From: Pseudomonas migulae
GTDB lineage: Bacteria; Pseudomonadota; Gammaproteobacteria; Pseudomonadales; Pseudomonadaceae
DNA length: 64,000 nucleotides
Assembly: GCF_024169315.1 (NCBI RefSeq)
Contig: NZ_JALJWR010000001.1
Span: forward strand, 3,832,501-3,896,500
Direction of reading: 5' to 3'
This document shows positions 9,094-16,811 of this stretch, one piece after another; position 1 is the first letter of the stretch; every line of letters starts with the position of its first letter. The notes under the pieces were generated by a model that ran no database searches, was not told the DNA's origin, and saw only the letters and a program-made list of their open reading frames with translations. Both the position numbers and the translations under genes were made by a program.

Positions 9094-9108
9094 TGTAGTT
9101 ATACTACA
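9094..9108. promoter_or_regulatory. RccR-type operator palindrome
   Basis: TGTAGT-TAT-ACTACA, a perfect inverted repeat 48 bases upstream of the rccR start codon. The half-site TGTAGT/ACTACA fits the RccR/HexR class of operators known in pseudomonads; autoregulation of rccR is the simplest reading. Confidence 0.65.
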
Positions 9109-9338
9109 TGAATTGGCTTTTTGCCTGCTCAATGCGTAACCGAATCCCTCGTTTTCAGGCGTGCGCGGTCCATGTAGCACTCATTGTCAGAGCTTCAACG
9201 CTCGTAAAGCTGACAACGCCCCTTGGTCGACCCCACTCGAAGTTCTCGAACTTAATTGTTAGAACAACAAAAAATCAAACACTCAAACTTACAAATACAA
9301 CCAACAAACTTCTTTTAAAAACAACTTCGGTTAGTTAC

Positions 9339-9363
9339 TTTGATTGTGCAGGACGCAATCAAA
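9339..9363 (+). promoter_or_regulatory. Leader hairpin with GGA loop (possible RsmA/RsmE site)
   Basis: Stem TTTGATTGTG paired with CGCAATCAAA (one G-T wobble), loop CAGGA, ending 23 bases before the ATG at 9387. A second ACAGGA forms the Shine-Dalgarno. GGA in a hairpin loop plus GGA at the ribosome site is the layout recognised by CsrA/RsmA proteins. This is inference from structure only. Confidence 0.4.
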
Positions 9364-9386
9364 CTTAATTACAGGAGTTACACACT

Positions 9387-9701
9387 ATGACCATTAAAAC
9401 CAAAGACTGGACCGCACAAATCGACCGCATGCCTGGCGCAGCTTCTTTCCGCACCTTTGGCACCGTAACCGTTGCACACACAGGCATTATCCCTAAACTG
9501 GTGATGACTGAGCTGCAGGATAAATCCTTTGATCTGCGACTTGAGTTGGTTCTTGAAAACTCCAACGAAGTTTCGTTGCAAGTTGAAACAGACAAAGTTG
9601 TCGAATATAAAGTCCTGGGTGACTCTTATGTTTCAGGCGTGAGCATCTTCTATAAAGGTGAAAAAATTCACCACATCGATGAAGTTCTGATTACAAACTA
9701 A
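9387..9701 (+). CDS. Hypothetical protein, 104 residues
   Basis: ATG at 9387 with a good ACAGGAG Shine-Dalgarno. I do not recognise the family. The protein starts MTIKTKDWTAQIDRMPGA, has no signal peptide, no cysteine and no membrane segment, and alternates hydrophobic and polar residues in a way that suggests an all-beta fold (LRLELVLENSNEVSLQVETD). Base composition is visibly lower in G+C than the flanking genes and codon choice is mixed, consistent with acquired DNA. It has a long, structured, A/C-rich leader and a strong terminator of its own, so it is probably expressed as a monocistronic, regulated message. Confidence 0.7.
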   Translation: MTIKTKDWTAQIDRMPGAASFRTFGTVTVAHTGIIPKLVMTELQDKSFDLRLELVLENSNEVSLQVETDKVVEYKVLGDSYVSGVSIFYKGEKIHHIDEVLITN

Positions 9702-9712
9702 GTCCATAAATG

Positions 9713-9743
9713 CCTTCCCGCCACTTTGCGTAGCGGGAAGGCC
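9713..9743. terminator. Terminator hairpin between convergent genes
   Basis: Perfect 10-base stem GCCTTCCCGC / GCGGGAAGGC with an 11-base loop, 12 bases after the stop of the 104-residue gene. The T run is weak on the plus strand (CTGATT) and somewhat better on the minus (ATTTATGG), so it may serve both directions. Confidence 0.7.
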
Positions 9744-9761
9744 TGATTGAGCGACGCATTC

Positions 9762-12629
9762 TCAGTGGTCGGATTGCGCGCGCAGCAGGTCCGCCAACCC
9801 ACCCGCTTCTATCGGGCGACTGATCAGATATCCCTGCACTTCATCACAGCGCTCAGCCTGCAAAAACTCGAGCTGCTCCGGCCGCTCCACCCCTTCCGCG
9901 ACCACCTTCAACGACAACCCGTGAGCCATCGCAATGATCGCCCGGGTAATCGCCGCATCCACACTGCCCTCCCCCAGACCGCGGATAAACGCCTGATCGA
10001 TCTTCACGTAATCCACCGGAATACGCTTGAGGTAACTCAGGGACGAATACCCGGTGCCGAAATCGTCGATGGCCAGTTTCACCCCAAGATCACGCAACTG
10101 CTGAAACGTCGCGATGATGTGCTCAACGCTGTCCAGCAACTGGCTTTCCGTGAGTTCCAGTTCGAGGTAGTGCGGCGCCAGGCCGGTTTCCTCCAACACC
10201 TGACGCACCAGGCTGACCAGCTTGCCCTGCCGTAACTGATGCACCGACAAATTGACCGACACCCGAATCGGTTCCAGCCCCTGACGCTGCCATTCACAGG
10301 CCTGCCAGCATGCCTGGCGCAACACGAACTCGCCGATCGGGCCGATCAGTCCGGTTTCCTCGGCCAGCCCGATGAAGTCCGACGGCGACACGTTGCCCAT
10401 GGTCGGGTGTTCCCAGCGCACCAAGGCCTCCGCGGCATTCAGCCGGCCCGTGGCGAGGCAGAGTTTGGGTTGGTAAAACACCTTCAACTGCTTCTCTTCG
10501 ATGGCTTTACGCAACTGATTTTCCAGCTGCAGGCGCTCGAGCGTGCTGGCTTGCAGGCTGTCGGTGTAGAACTGGAAGTTGTTGCCGCCCAGGTGCTTGG
10601 CATGTTGCATGGCCATGTTCGACTGACTCACCAGCGCAGAAATTTCCCGCGCGTTGTCCGGCAACATGCTGATACCCATGGACGCGCTGACCACCAACTC
10701 ATGTCCTTCGACGTTCACCGGCACACGCAATTTGGTCGACAGGCGCGTCGCCACTCGCGCCAGACTTGAGAGGCTGCCGTAAGCATCGAACAACACCGCG
10801 AACTCATCGCCGGACAATCGCGCAATGGTGTCCGCTTCCGGCAGTGCATTGACCAGCCGCCGGGCCATCTTCTGCAACAGCTGGTCGGCGATTTCATGGC
10901 CAAGGCTGTCGTTGAGCAACTTGAAGCGGTCCAGGTTGATGTGCAGCAACGCCAGACTGCGTCCGCCCTGACGCACGCGCTGATGGGCCTCGCGCAAGCG
11001 CTCGCGGAACAACGAACGGTTGGCCAGGCCGGTCAGTTCATCGTAGTGAGTCAGGTAGCGCATGCGTTCTTCGGATTCGCGCCGCGCCGATAGATCGGCG
11101 AAGAAGCCGACGATATGGCTGACGTTCCCCCGCGTATCGCGCACGGCGTTCAATTGCAGCCATTGCGGATACAGTTCGCCGTTTTTGCGGGTTTCCACCA
11201 GTTCGCCCTGCCAACTGCCGTGTTGCTCCAGGGCCTGGTGAATCGACCCGTAGTGGCGGCGGGCGTCGCGACTGCACGGCAACTCCACCACATTGCGTCC
11301 GAGCATGTCGTCGATGTCATAGCCCGTTAAGCGGCTGAACGCCTGGTTGACTGCGATGAGGGCGTAATTCGGATCGAAAATCATGATGCCTTCGCTGGCC
11401 GCCTCGAACACCGTCGCCGCCAGTTGCTGCTGCGCTTCCAGGCTCTTGCTGGCACTGATGTCGCGCCGAGTGCCGACCATGCGGATCACCCGGCCGCTTT
11501 CGCTGCGCTCAACCGCTCGTCCGCGGTCCTCGATCCAGACCCAATGACCATCGCCATGGCGCACGCGGTATTCAATCTGATAGTCCTCGCTGCGGCCCTT
11601 CAAATGCTCGACCAGCGCGCGTTTCAGCGATGGCAAATCGTCGGGATGCAGGCGCGGCTTGAGGTGACGCAGCATGGCCGTGACGAATTCCGGCTCCAGG
11701 CCGAACAATTCCTGAATATGGGTGTGATGGACTTCGTCGGTTTGCAGGTTCCAGTCCCAAAGCCCCAGCTCACTGGCCTTCAAGGCCAGCGCCAGGCGCG
11801 CCTCGCTTTTGCTCAGGGCCTGGTTGGCCGCGTCCAGCTCCAGGCTGCGCTGGGCGACGCGACTTTCAAGGCCGATCTGAATTTCGCGCAACTCGTCTTC
11901 AGCACGGCGGCGCTGGTCGATCTCCTTGGCCAGTTCGTGGTTCAGCTGGTCGCTACGGCTTTGGGCCTGCTGCAGGTGTTCGATCAGGGCCTGATTCTGG
12001 AAACGTCGCAGCAACCCGCGATCAATCAGCCGATTGACCTGCCAGGCGACCACGCTCAACGCCCCCAGCAAGATCAGCCCGAACCAGCCCCAGCCCTGCT
12101 CCTGCGGGTCGCCGCCCCAGAATAAATAGGCGATGGCGGGCAACAGACAGGGCAAGGTAAAGGATAGAAACGCCGGCAGACTGACCGCGTAGGCCACACT
12201 AGCCGAGAGGGCTGCCGCGCCAATCAGGCCGAACACCCAGGCTTGCTGGATGAAATTGTCGGCGGGCACCAGGGCGATGCCGGCGCCGGCCAGCGTCAAA
12301 CCGGTCATGGCTGAGCCGAGCAAAAACATGCGACGCCAGACCGGATGCGCCTGGCGATGGGGAATGGCCGAATCGAATGCCGCGACCTGGATCACCCGCA
12401 ATGCCACCAGCGACAGCAGCCATATCAGCCAGACGCTGACCAGGAAGTAGCGCTGCGGACTCCAGAGCAATCCCGCGCACACCAGGCCATTGATCAGCAT
12501 GAACAGCGTCGGCAGCAGCGAGCCCTGATAAAGCAGACGCGTGCGCTCGACCGCCATTTCCATGGCGTACTGTTTGCGGATAACCCGGGGCTCCACAGTA
12601 GGGCCCGACAGGTCGGAGCTGAGGGTCAT
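9762..12629 (-). CDS. Membrane PAS-GGDEF-EAL cyclic-di-GMP protein
   Basis: 955 residues from ATG 12629; an in-frame ATG at 12692 would add 21 unlikely residues. Residues about 20-200 contain five or six membrane helices. A coiled coil (about 205-270) leads into two PAS domains (about 275-395 and 400-515), then GGDEF (about 520-680) and EAL (about 690-945). The GGDEF motif reads SGDEF, so cyclase activity is uncertain. The EAL domain keeps EALVRW, the DDFGTGYSSLSYL loop and EGVE, so it should hydrolyse c-di-GMP. Position beside uvrD matches P. aeruginosa PA5442. The sensed signal is unknown. Confidence 0.88.
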   Translation of the reverse strand: MTLSSDLSGPTVEPRVIRKQYAMEMAVERTRLLYQGSLLPTLFMLINGLVCAGLLWSPQRYFLVSVWLIWLLSLVALRVIQVAAFDSAIPHRQAHPVWRRMFLLGSAMTGLTLAGAGIALVPADNFIQQAWVFGLIGAAALSASVAYAVSLPAFLSFTLPCLLPAIAYLFWGGDPQEQGWGWFGLILLGALSVVAWQVNRLIDRGLLRRFQNQALIEHLQQAQSRSDQLNHELAKEIDQRRRAEDELREIQIGLESRVAQRSLELDAANQALSKSEARLALALKASELGLWDWNLQTDEVHHTHIQELFGLEPEFVTAMLRHLKPRLHPDDLPSLKRALVEHLKGRSEDYQIEYRVRHGDGHWVWIEDRGRAVERSESGRVIRMVGTRRDISASKSLEAQQQLAATVFEAASEGIMIFDPNYALIAVNQAFSRLTGYDIDDMLGRNVVELPCSRDARRHYGSIHQALEQHGSWQGELVETRKNGELYPQWLQLNAVRDTRGNVSHIVGFFADLSARRESEERMRYLTHYDELTGLANRSLFRERLREAHQRVRQGGRSLALLHINLDRFKLLNDSLGHEIADQLLQKMARRLVNALPEADTIARLSGDEFAVLFDAYGSLSSLARVATRLSTKLRVPVNVEGHELVVSASMGISMLPDNAREISALVSQSNMAMQHAKHLGGNNFQFYTDSLQASTLERLQLENQLRKAIEEKQLKVFYQPKLCLATGRLNAAEALVRWEHPTMGNVSPSDFIGLAEETGLIGPIGEFVLRQACWQACEWQRQGLEPIRVSVNLSVHQLRQGKLVSLVRQVLEETGLAPHYLELELTESQLLDSVEHIIATFQQLRDLGVKLAIDDFGTGYSSLSYLKRIPVDYVKIDQAFIRGLGEGSVDAAITRAIIAMAHGLSLKVVAEGVERPEQLEFLQAERCDEVQGYLISRPIEAGGLADLLRAQSDH

Positions 12630-12887
12630 AGGCAATGTTCTTGTTCTTATAATGATGAGCATGAGCCCGAAACGTGGACGGAGCATACACAAGCCAATGC
12701 CCTTACCAAACTGCTCCAGATCATAATTTCTACAAAAGCCCGAAGCCCTTTTACCCCCTGAAAACGCTGGAAGCGAGCCCCGTCAACGCTTGCAGCCAGT
12801 GACCGACCGGTCGTCCTGAGCTTATCTTTCATCGGCTAAAGCAAAGCGGGGTTTGCCCGGTGTGTCTCGGCCCCCTAGAATGCCCCG

Positions 12888-15071
12888 ATGCGCGATGATC
12901 TCTCCCTTCTGCTGAACTCCCTCAACGATGCCCAACGCCAGGCCGTAGCTGCCTCCGTGGGTCGTCAGTTGGTCCTGGCCGGTGCTGGTTCCGGTAAAAC
13001 CCGAGTGCTGGTGCACCGTATCGCCTGGTTGATCCAGGTCGAAAGCGCCTCGCCCCACTCGATCCTGTCGGTGACGTTCACCAACAAGGCTGCTGCCGAG
13101 ATGCGTCATCGCATCGAGCAGCTGATGGGTATCAACCCGGCCGGCATGTGGGTCGGCACCTTCCACGGCCTGGCGCACCGCTTGCTGCGGGCGCACTGGC
13201 AGGAAGCCGGCCTGAGCCAGACCTTCCAGATTCTCGACAGCGACGACCAGCAACGGTTGGTTAAACGCGTGATCCGCGAACTGGGCCTCGACGAGCAACG
13301 CTGGCCGGCCCGTCAGGCCCAGTGGTTCATCAACGGGCAGAAAGACGAAGGTCTGCGCCCGCAACACATTCAAGCCAGCGGCGATCTGTTCCTGGCGACC
13401 ATGCGCAGCATTTATGAAGCCTATGAGGCCGCGTGCCTGCGCGCTGGCGTCATCGACTTCTCCGAACTGCTGCTGCGTGCCCTCGATCTGTGGCGCGATC
13501 ACCCAGGCCTGCTGGCGCACTATCAGAAGCGCTTCCGGCACATTCTGGTGGACGAGTTCCAGGACACCAACGCCGTGCAGTACGCCTGGTTGCGCTTGCT
13601 GGCCAAGGGTGGCGACAGCCTGATGGTGGTCGGCGACGACGATCAGTCGATCTACGGCTGGCGCGGCGCGAAAATCGAGAACATCTATCAGTACTCCGAC
13701 GACTTCCCGGACGCCGAGACCATCCGCCTGGAGCAGAACTACCGCTCCACTGCCGGGATCCTCAAGGCCGCCAACGCCCTGATCGCCAACAACACCGGGC
13801 GCATGGGCAAAGAGCTGTGGACCGATGGCGGCGAAGGCGAAGCGATCAATCTGTACGCGGCGTTCAACGAACACGACGAAGCACGCTATGTGGTGGAAAC
13901 CATCGAAAGCGCGCTGAAAACCGGCCTGGCTCGCAGCGATATCGCGATTTTGTACCGTTCGAACGCCCAATCGCGCGTTTTGGAAGAAGCCTTGCTGCGC
14001 GAGCGCATTCCGTACCGCATCTATGGCGGTCAGCGCTTCTTCGAGCGGGCTGAAATCAAGAACGCCATGGCCTACCTGCGTTTGCTGGAAGGCCGTGGCA
14101 ACGATGCAGCGCTGGAGCGGGTGATCAACGTTCCGGCCCGTGGCATAGGCGAGAAAACCGTCGAAGCGATTCGCGACCATGCGCGCCACAGCGATGTGTC
14201 GATGTGGGAAGCGATGCGCCTGCTGGTCGCGAACAAAGGGCTGACCGGTCGTGCCGCCGGTGCGCTTGGCGCGTTTATCGAGCTGATCGAGAACCTCGCC
14301 GCCAAGTGCATGGAAATGCCCCTGCACCTGATGACCCAGACCGTCATTGAGCAGTCCGGACTGATTGCCTATCACGAAGCGGAAAAAGGCGAGAAAGGCC
14401 AGGCACGGGTAGAAAACCTTGAGGAACTGGTCAGCGCCGCACGCAACTTCGAAAACTCGGAAGAGGATGAAGACCTGACGCCACTGGCGGCGTTCCTCGG
14501 TCATGCATCGCTGGAAGCAGGCGATACTCAGGCCGACGAGCACGAAGACAGCATTCAGTTGATGACCTTGCACAGCGCCAAAGGCCTGGAATTCCCTTAT
14601 GTGTTCCTGGTGGGCATGGAAGAAGGTCTGTTCCCGCACAAGATGAGCCTGGAAGAGCCGGGACGTCTTGAGGAAGAACGGCGTCTGGCTTATGTCGGCA
14701 TCACCCGCGCCATGCAGAACCTGGTGATGACTTACGCGGAAACCCGACGTCTGTATGGCAGCGAAACCTACAACAAGGTGTCGCGTTTCGTCCGTGAAGT
14801 GCCGAAAGGCCTGATCCAGGAAGTGCGGCTGTCCAACAGCGTCAGCCGTCCGTTCGGTGGTGGTCAGCAGCAGAGTTCCAGCAGTCTGTTTGGCGGCAGC
14901 GAGATTCCGGACACCGGATTCAGCCTCGGCCAGGCCGTACGGCATTCGGTGTTTGGCGACGGCGTGATCTTGAACTTCGAAGGCGCCGGGGCTCAGGCTC
15001 GGGTGCAGGTGAACTTCAGCGAAGGCAGCAAGTGGCTGATGCTCGGCTACGCGAAGCTGGAAGCGATCTAA
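12888..15071 (+). CDS. uvrD: DNA helicase II (UvrD)
   Basis: 727 residues, the usual UvrD length. SF1 helicase motifs are in order: AGAGSGKTRVL (Walker A), VDEFQDTN, GDDDQSIYGWRGA, LEQNYRST, TLHSAKGLEFPYVFL and EERRLAYVGITRAM. The C-terminus has the Tudor-like fold (HSVFGDGVILNFEG) that contacts RNA polymerase or UvrB. It unwinds DNA 3' to 5' in nucleotide-excision and mismatch repair. Transcribed divergently from the GGDEF/EAL gene; the next gene is separated by a REP doublet. Confidence 0.96.
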   Translation: MRDDLSLLLNSLNDAQRQAVAASVGRQLVLAGAGSGKTRVLVHRIAWLIQVESASPHSILSVTFTNKAAAEMRHRIEQLMGINPAGMWVGTFHGLAHRLLRAHWQEAGLSQTFQILDSDDQQRLVKRVIRELGLDEQRWPARQAQWFINGQKDEGLRPQHIQASGDLFLATMRSIYEAYEAACLRAGVIDFSELLLRALDLWRDHPGLLAHYQKRFRHILVDEFQDTNAVQYAWLRLLAKGGDSLMVVGDDDQSIYGWRGAKIENIYQYSDDFPDAETIRLEQNYRSTAGILKAANALIANNTGRMGKELWTDGGEGEAINLYAAFNEHDEARYVVETIESALKTGLARSDIAILYRSNAQSRVLEEALLRERIPYRIYGGQRFFERAEIKNAMAYLRLLEGRGNDAALERVINVPARGIGEKTVEAIRDHARHSDVSMWEAMRLLVANKGLTGRAAGALGAFIELIENLAAKCMEMPLHLMTQTVIEQSGLIAYHEAEKGEKGQARVENLEELVSAARNFENSEEDEDLTPLAAFLGHASLEAGDTQADEHEDSIQLMTLHSAKGLEFPYVFLVGMEEGLFPHKMSLEEPGRLEEERRLAYVGITRAMQNLVMTYAETRRLYGSETYNKVSRFVREVPKGLIQEVRLSNSVSRPFGGGQQQSSSSLFGGSEIPDTGFSLGQAVRHSVFGDGVILNFEGAGAQARVQVNFSEGSKWLMLGYAKLEAI

Positions 15072-15374
15072 GGGCCACAGAGGTCCAATGTGGGGCTTGC
15101 TCGCGAATGCGGTGGATCAGTCGATATCACTTGGACTGACGCACCGCATTCGCGAGCAAGCCCGCTCCCACAGTTTGACTGCGCGCTGTCGATGAATATC
15201 TTTCCTACCGAACTTATCCACTCGTCCTACAGACCAAACTTAACAGGCCTTATTGCGCTGACTGAAGCTGAACGCAACCTGTCAGGCAAAAGCCCGAAAC
15301 ACTCTGCCGCTAGCCAGTAACACTTCAGCTGTGCAACATGGCGCGCGTGCCTTCCACAAATGGGAATTCCCTTT
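15072..15374. other. Intergenic gap between uvrD and Tim44-like gene
   Basis: 303 bases with a REP doublet at 15089-15172. The remaining 200 bases should contain the promoter of the downstream gene; I found no clear -35/-10 pair and no other structure. Confidence 0.6.
15089..15172. repeat. REP doublet (REPIN)
   Basis: Inverted pair TGTGGGGCTTGCTCGCGAAT / ATTCGCGAGCAAGCCC followed by GCTCCCACA, with GCGGTG / CACCGC extending the stem. Shares the TCGCGA core type with the doublet at 19382. Confidence 0.9.
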
Positions 15375-16247
15375 ATGAAACGTTTTCTTAGCATCGCCAT
15401 GGCGTTGTGCATCGGCCTGACGATGAGCCTCGACGCCAACGCCAAGCGCTTTGGTGGCGGCAAGAGCTCCGGCGCTGCGCCGACTCACCAGACCAGCCAA
15501 ATGGCTCCTTCTTCTGCTGCAGGTGGCGCTGCTGCCACTGCGGGCGCGGCCGGTGCCGCTGGCGCTGCCGCCAAGGCCGGCGGTGCTTCGCGCTGGCTCG
15601 GCCCTCTGGCCGGCATCGCTGCCGGTGGCTTGTTGGCCTCCATGTTCATGGGCGGCGGCTTCCAGGGCATGCAGATCTTCGACATCCTGATCATGGCGGT
15701 CATCGCCTTCCTGGTCTTCCGTTTCATCGCCGCTCGTCGTCGCAAGCAGCAGGAGCACCTGGCACCCGCCGGCGCGCCGATGCAGCGTGAAGTGTTCGAG
15801 CAGAAGCCTGCAGCCATGGGTTCGATCTTCGGCGGTTCGGCCGCACCGGTTGCCGCTCGTCCGGTGATCAATGCGCCAGCCTGGTTCAATGAAAAGAACT
15901 TCATTGAAGCGGCCCGCAACCACTTCCAGTCCCTGCAGCAACACTGGGACGCCAACGAAATGGACAAGATCTCCGAGTTCGTGACCCCGCAACTGCTCGA
16001 GTTCCTCAAGCGCGAACGTGCCGACCTGGGCGAAGGTTTCCAGTCCACCTACATTGATAACCTCAATGTTCAACTGGACGGCGTCGATGATCGTGCCGAC
16101 AAGACCATCGCCACCCTGACCTTCAGCGGCGTGTCGAAGACTTCGCGTTTCGACCAGGGCGAAGTGTTCAGCGAAAGCTGGAACATGGAACGTCCGCAGG
16201 GCGAAAACCAGCCTTGGCTGGTCGCTGGTATCCGCCAGAACGGTTGA
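15375..16247 (+). CDS. Tim44-like domain membrane protein
   Basis: 290 residues from ATG 15375 (GGGAA 8 bases upstream; an ATG at 15360 lacks a ribosome site). Signal peptide FLSIAMALCIGLTMSLDANA, then a low-complexity Ala/Gly stretch (about residues 45-80), a glycine-flanked membrane segment (LLASMFMGGGFQGMQIFDILIMAVIAFLVFRFIAARRR split around 88-125), and a C-terminal Tim44/MRPL45-type domain (about 155-290; WFNEKNFIEAARNHF). In bacteria this family is of unknown role; Tim44 homologues bind membranes. Followed by a strong terminator. Confidence 0.85.
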   Translation: MKRFLSIAMALCIGLTMSLDANAKRFGGGKSSGAAPTHQTSQMAPSSAAGGAAATAGAAGAAGAAAKAGGASRWLGPLAGIAAGGLLASMFMGGGFQGMQIFDILIMAVIAFLVFRFIAARRRKQQEHLAPAGAPMQREVFEQKPAAMGSIFGGSAAPVAARPVINAPAWFNEKNFIEAARNHFQSLQQHWDANEMDKISEFVTPQLLEFLKRERADLGEGFQSTYIDNLNVQLDGVDDRADKTIATLTFSGVSKTSRFDQGEVFSESWNMERPQGENQPWLVAGIRQNG

Positions 16248-16274
16248 ACCGACCCGCGTTAAATGTGTCGCAAC

Positions 16275-16306
16275 AAAACCCCGGCCTCGGCCGGGGTTTT
16301 CTATTT
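16275..16306 (+). terminator. Rho-independent terminator
   Basis: CCCCGGCC-TC-GGCCGGGG followed by TTTTCTATTT, 27 bases after the Tim44-like stop. Strong and plus-directed. Confidence 0.9.
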
Positions 16307-16382
16307 CGCGGTTGCATCTATAGCGAGCTACTGTATAAACCGCCCCAACTAAACCGCGCCATCAAGCAAGAGGATCCCGGAC

Positions 16383-16790
16383 GTGGAAGAAATCATCGAA
16401 CAACTGCGTGAAGCCAACGAACCGGTACCGGTCCCCTTGGAGTTGCCCGACGAAGACCTGCTGGTCGAAATCGAAGAACAACTGTTCATCGACATCCCGT
16501 TTGTCTTCAGAGAATTTTTGCTGACCGTCAGCGACGTGGTCTACGGCAGCCTGGAGCCAGTAACTGTCACCGATCCGCAATCCCACACCTACCTGCCGGA
16601 CGTTGCCGCCAACGCCTGGGATGCCGGCGTTGATCGCAGCATGATCCCGATCTGCCAGGACGGTGACGATTACTACCTGGTCGAAGAAGACGGCACCGTG
16701 GTGCTGTGGCAGGCCGAGGAAGAACTGATCGCCGAAGAAACCTGGGAATCGGTATGGCACTGGGCACGGGACGTCTGGCTGGAAAGCTGA
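16383..16790 (+). CDS. SMI1/KNR4-family protein
   Basis: 135 residues, GTG start at 16383 with GAGG about 12 bases upstream. Very acidic; the pattern PDEDLLVEIEEQLFIDIPFVFREFLLTVSDVVYG is the core of SMI1/KNR4 (SUKH) domains, followed by the C-terminal FVEEDGTVV-like hairpin (here YLVEEDGTVVLW). SUKH proteins often act as immunity proteins to contact-dependent toxins, but no toxin gene is adjacent, and this locus beside uvrD looks fixed, so a housekeeping role is equally possible. Convergent with the antiporter. Confidence 0.8.
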   Translation: MEEIIEQLREANEPVPVPLELPDEDLLVEIEEQLFIDIPFVFREFLLTVSDVVYGSLEPVTVTDPQSHTYLPDVAANAWDAGVDRSMIPICQDGDDYYLVEEDGTVVLWQAEEELIAEETWESVWHWARDVWLES

Positions 16791-16811
16791 GCCGTCTGAC
16801 GCGCCGCGTGG

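Larger units (their letters stand above)
9047..9386. other. Divergent intergenic region between rccR and the 104-residue gene
   Basis: 340 bases with no gene. It holds the RccR-like palindrome (9094-9108), an imperfect stem (TGTCAG-A-GCTT with AAGCTGACA, about 9187-9217), a strongly A/C-rich stretch at about 9260-9330, and a leader hairpin at 9339-9363 before the Shine-Dalgarno of the next gene. Base composition is unlike that of the neighbours. Confidence 0.7.

Noticed and set aside
12822..14945. Long open frame (707 codons) on the minus strand opposite uvrD
   Set aside because: Antisense shadow of a well-conserved helicase in high-GC DNA; no recognisable domain and no ribosome site.
15216..15226. 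TTATCCACT as DnaA box near the uvrD REP doublet
   Set aside because: One mismatch to TTATCCACA; left out of the perfect-box count.
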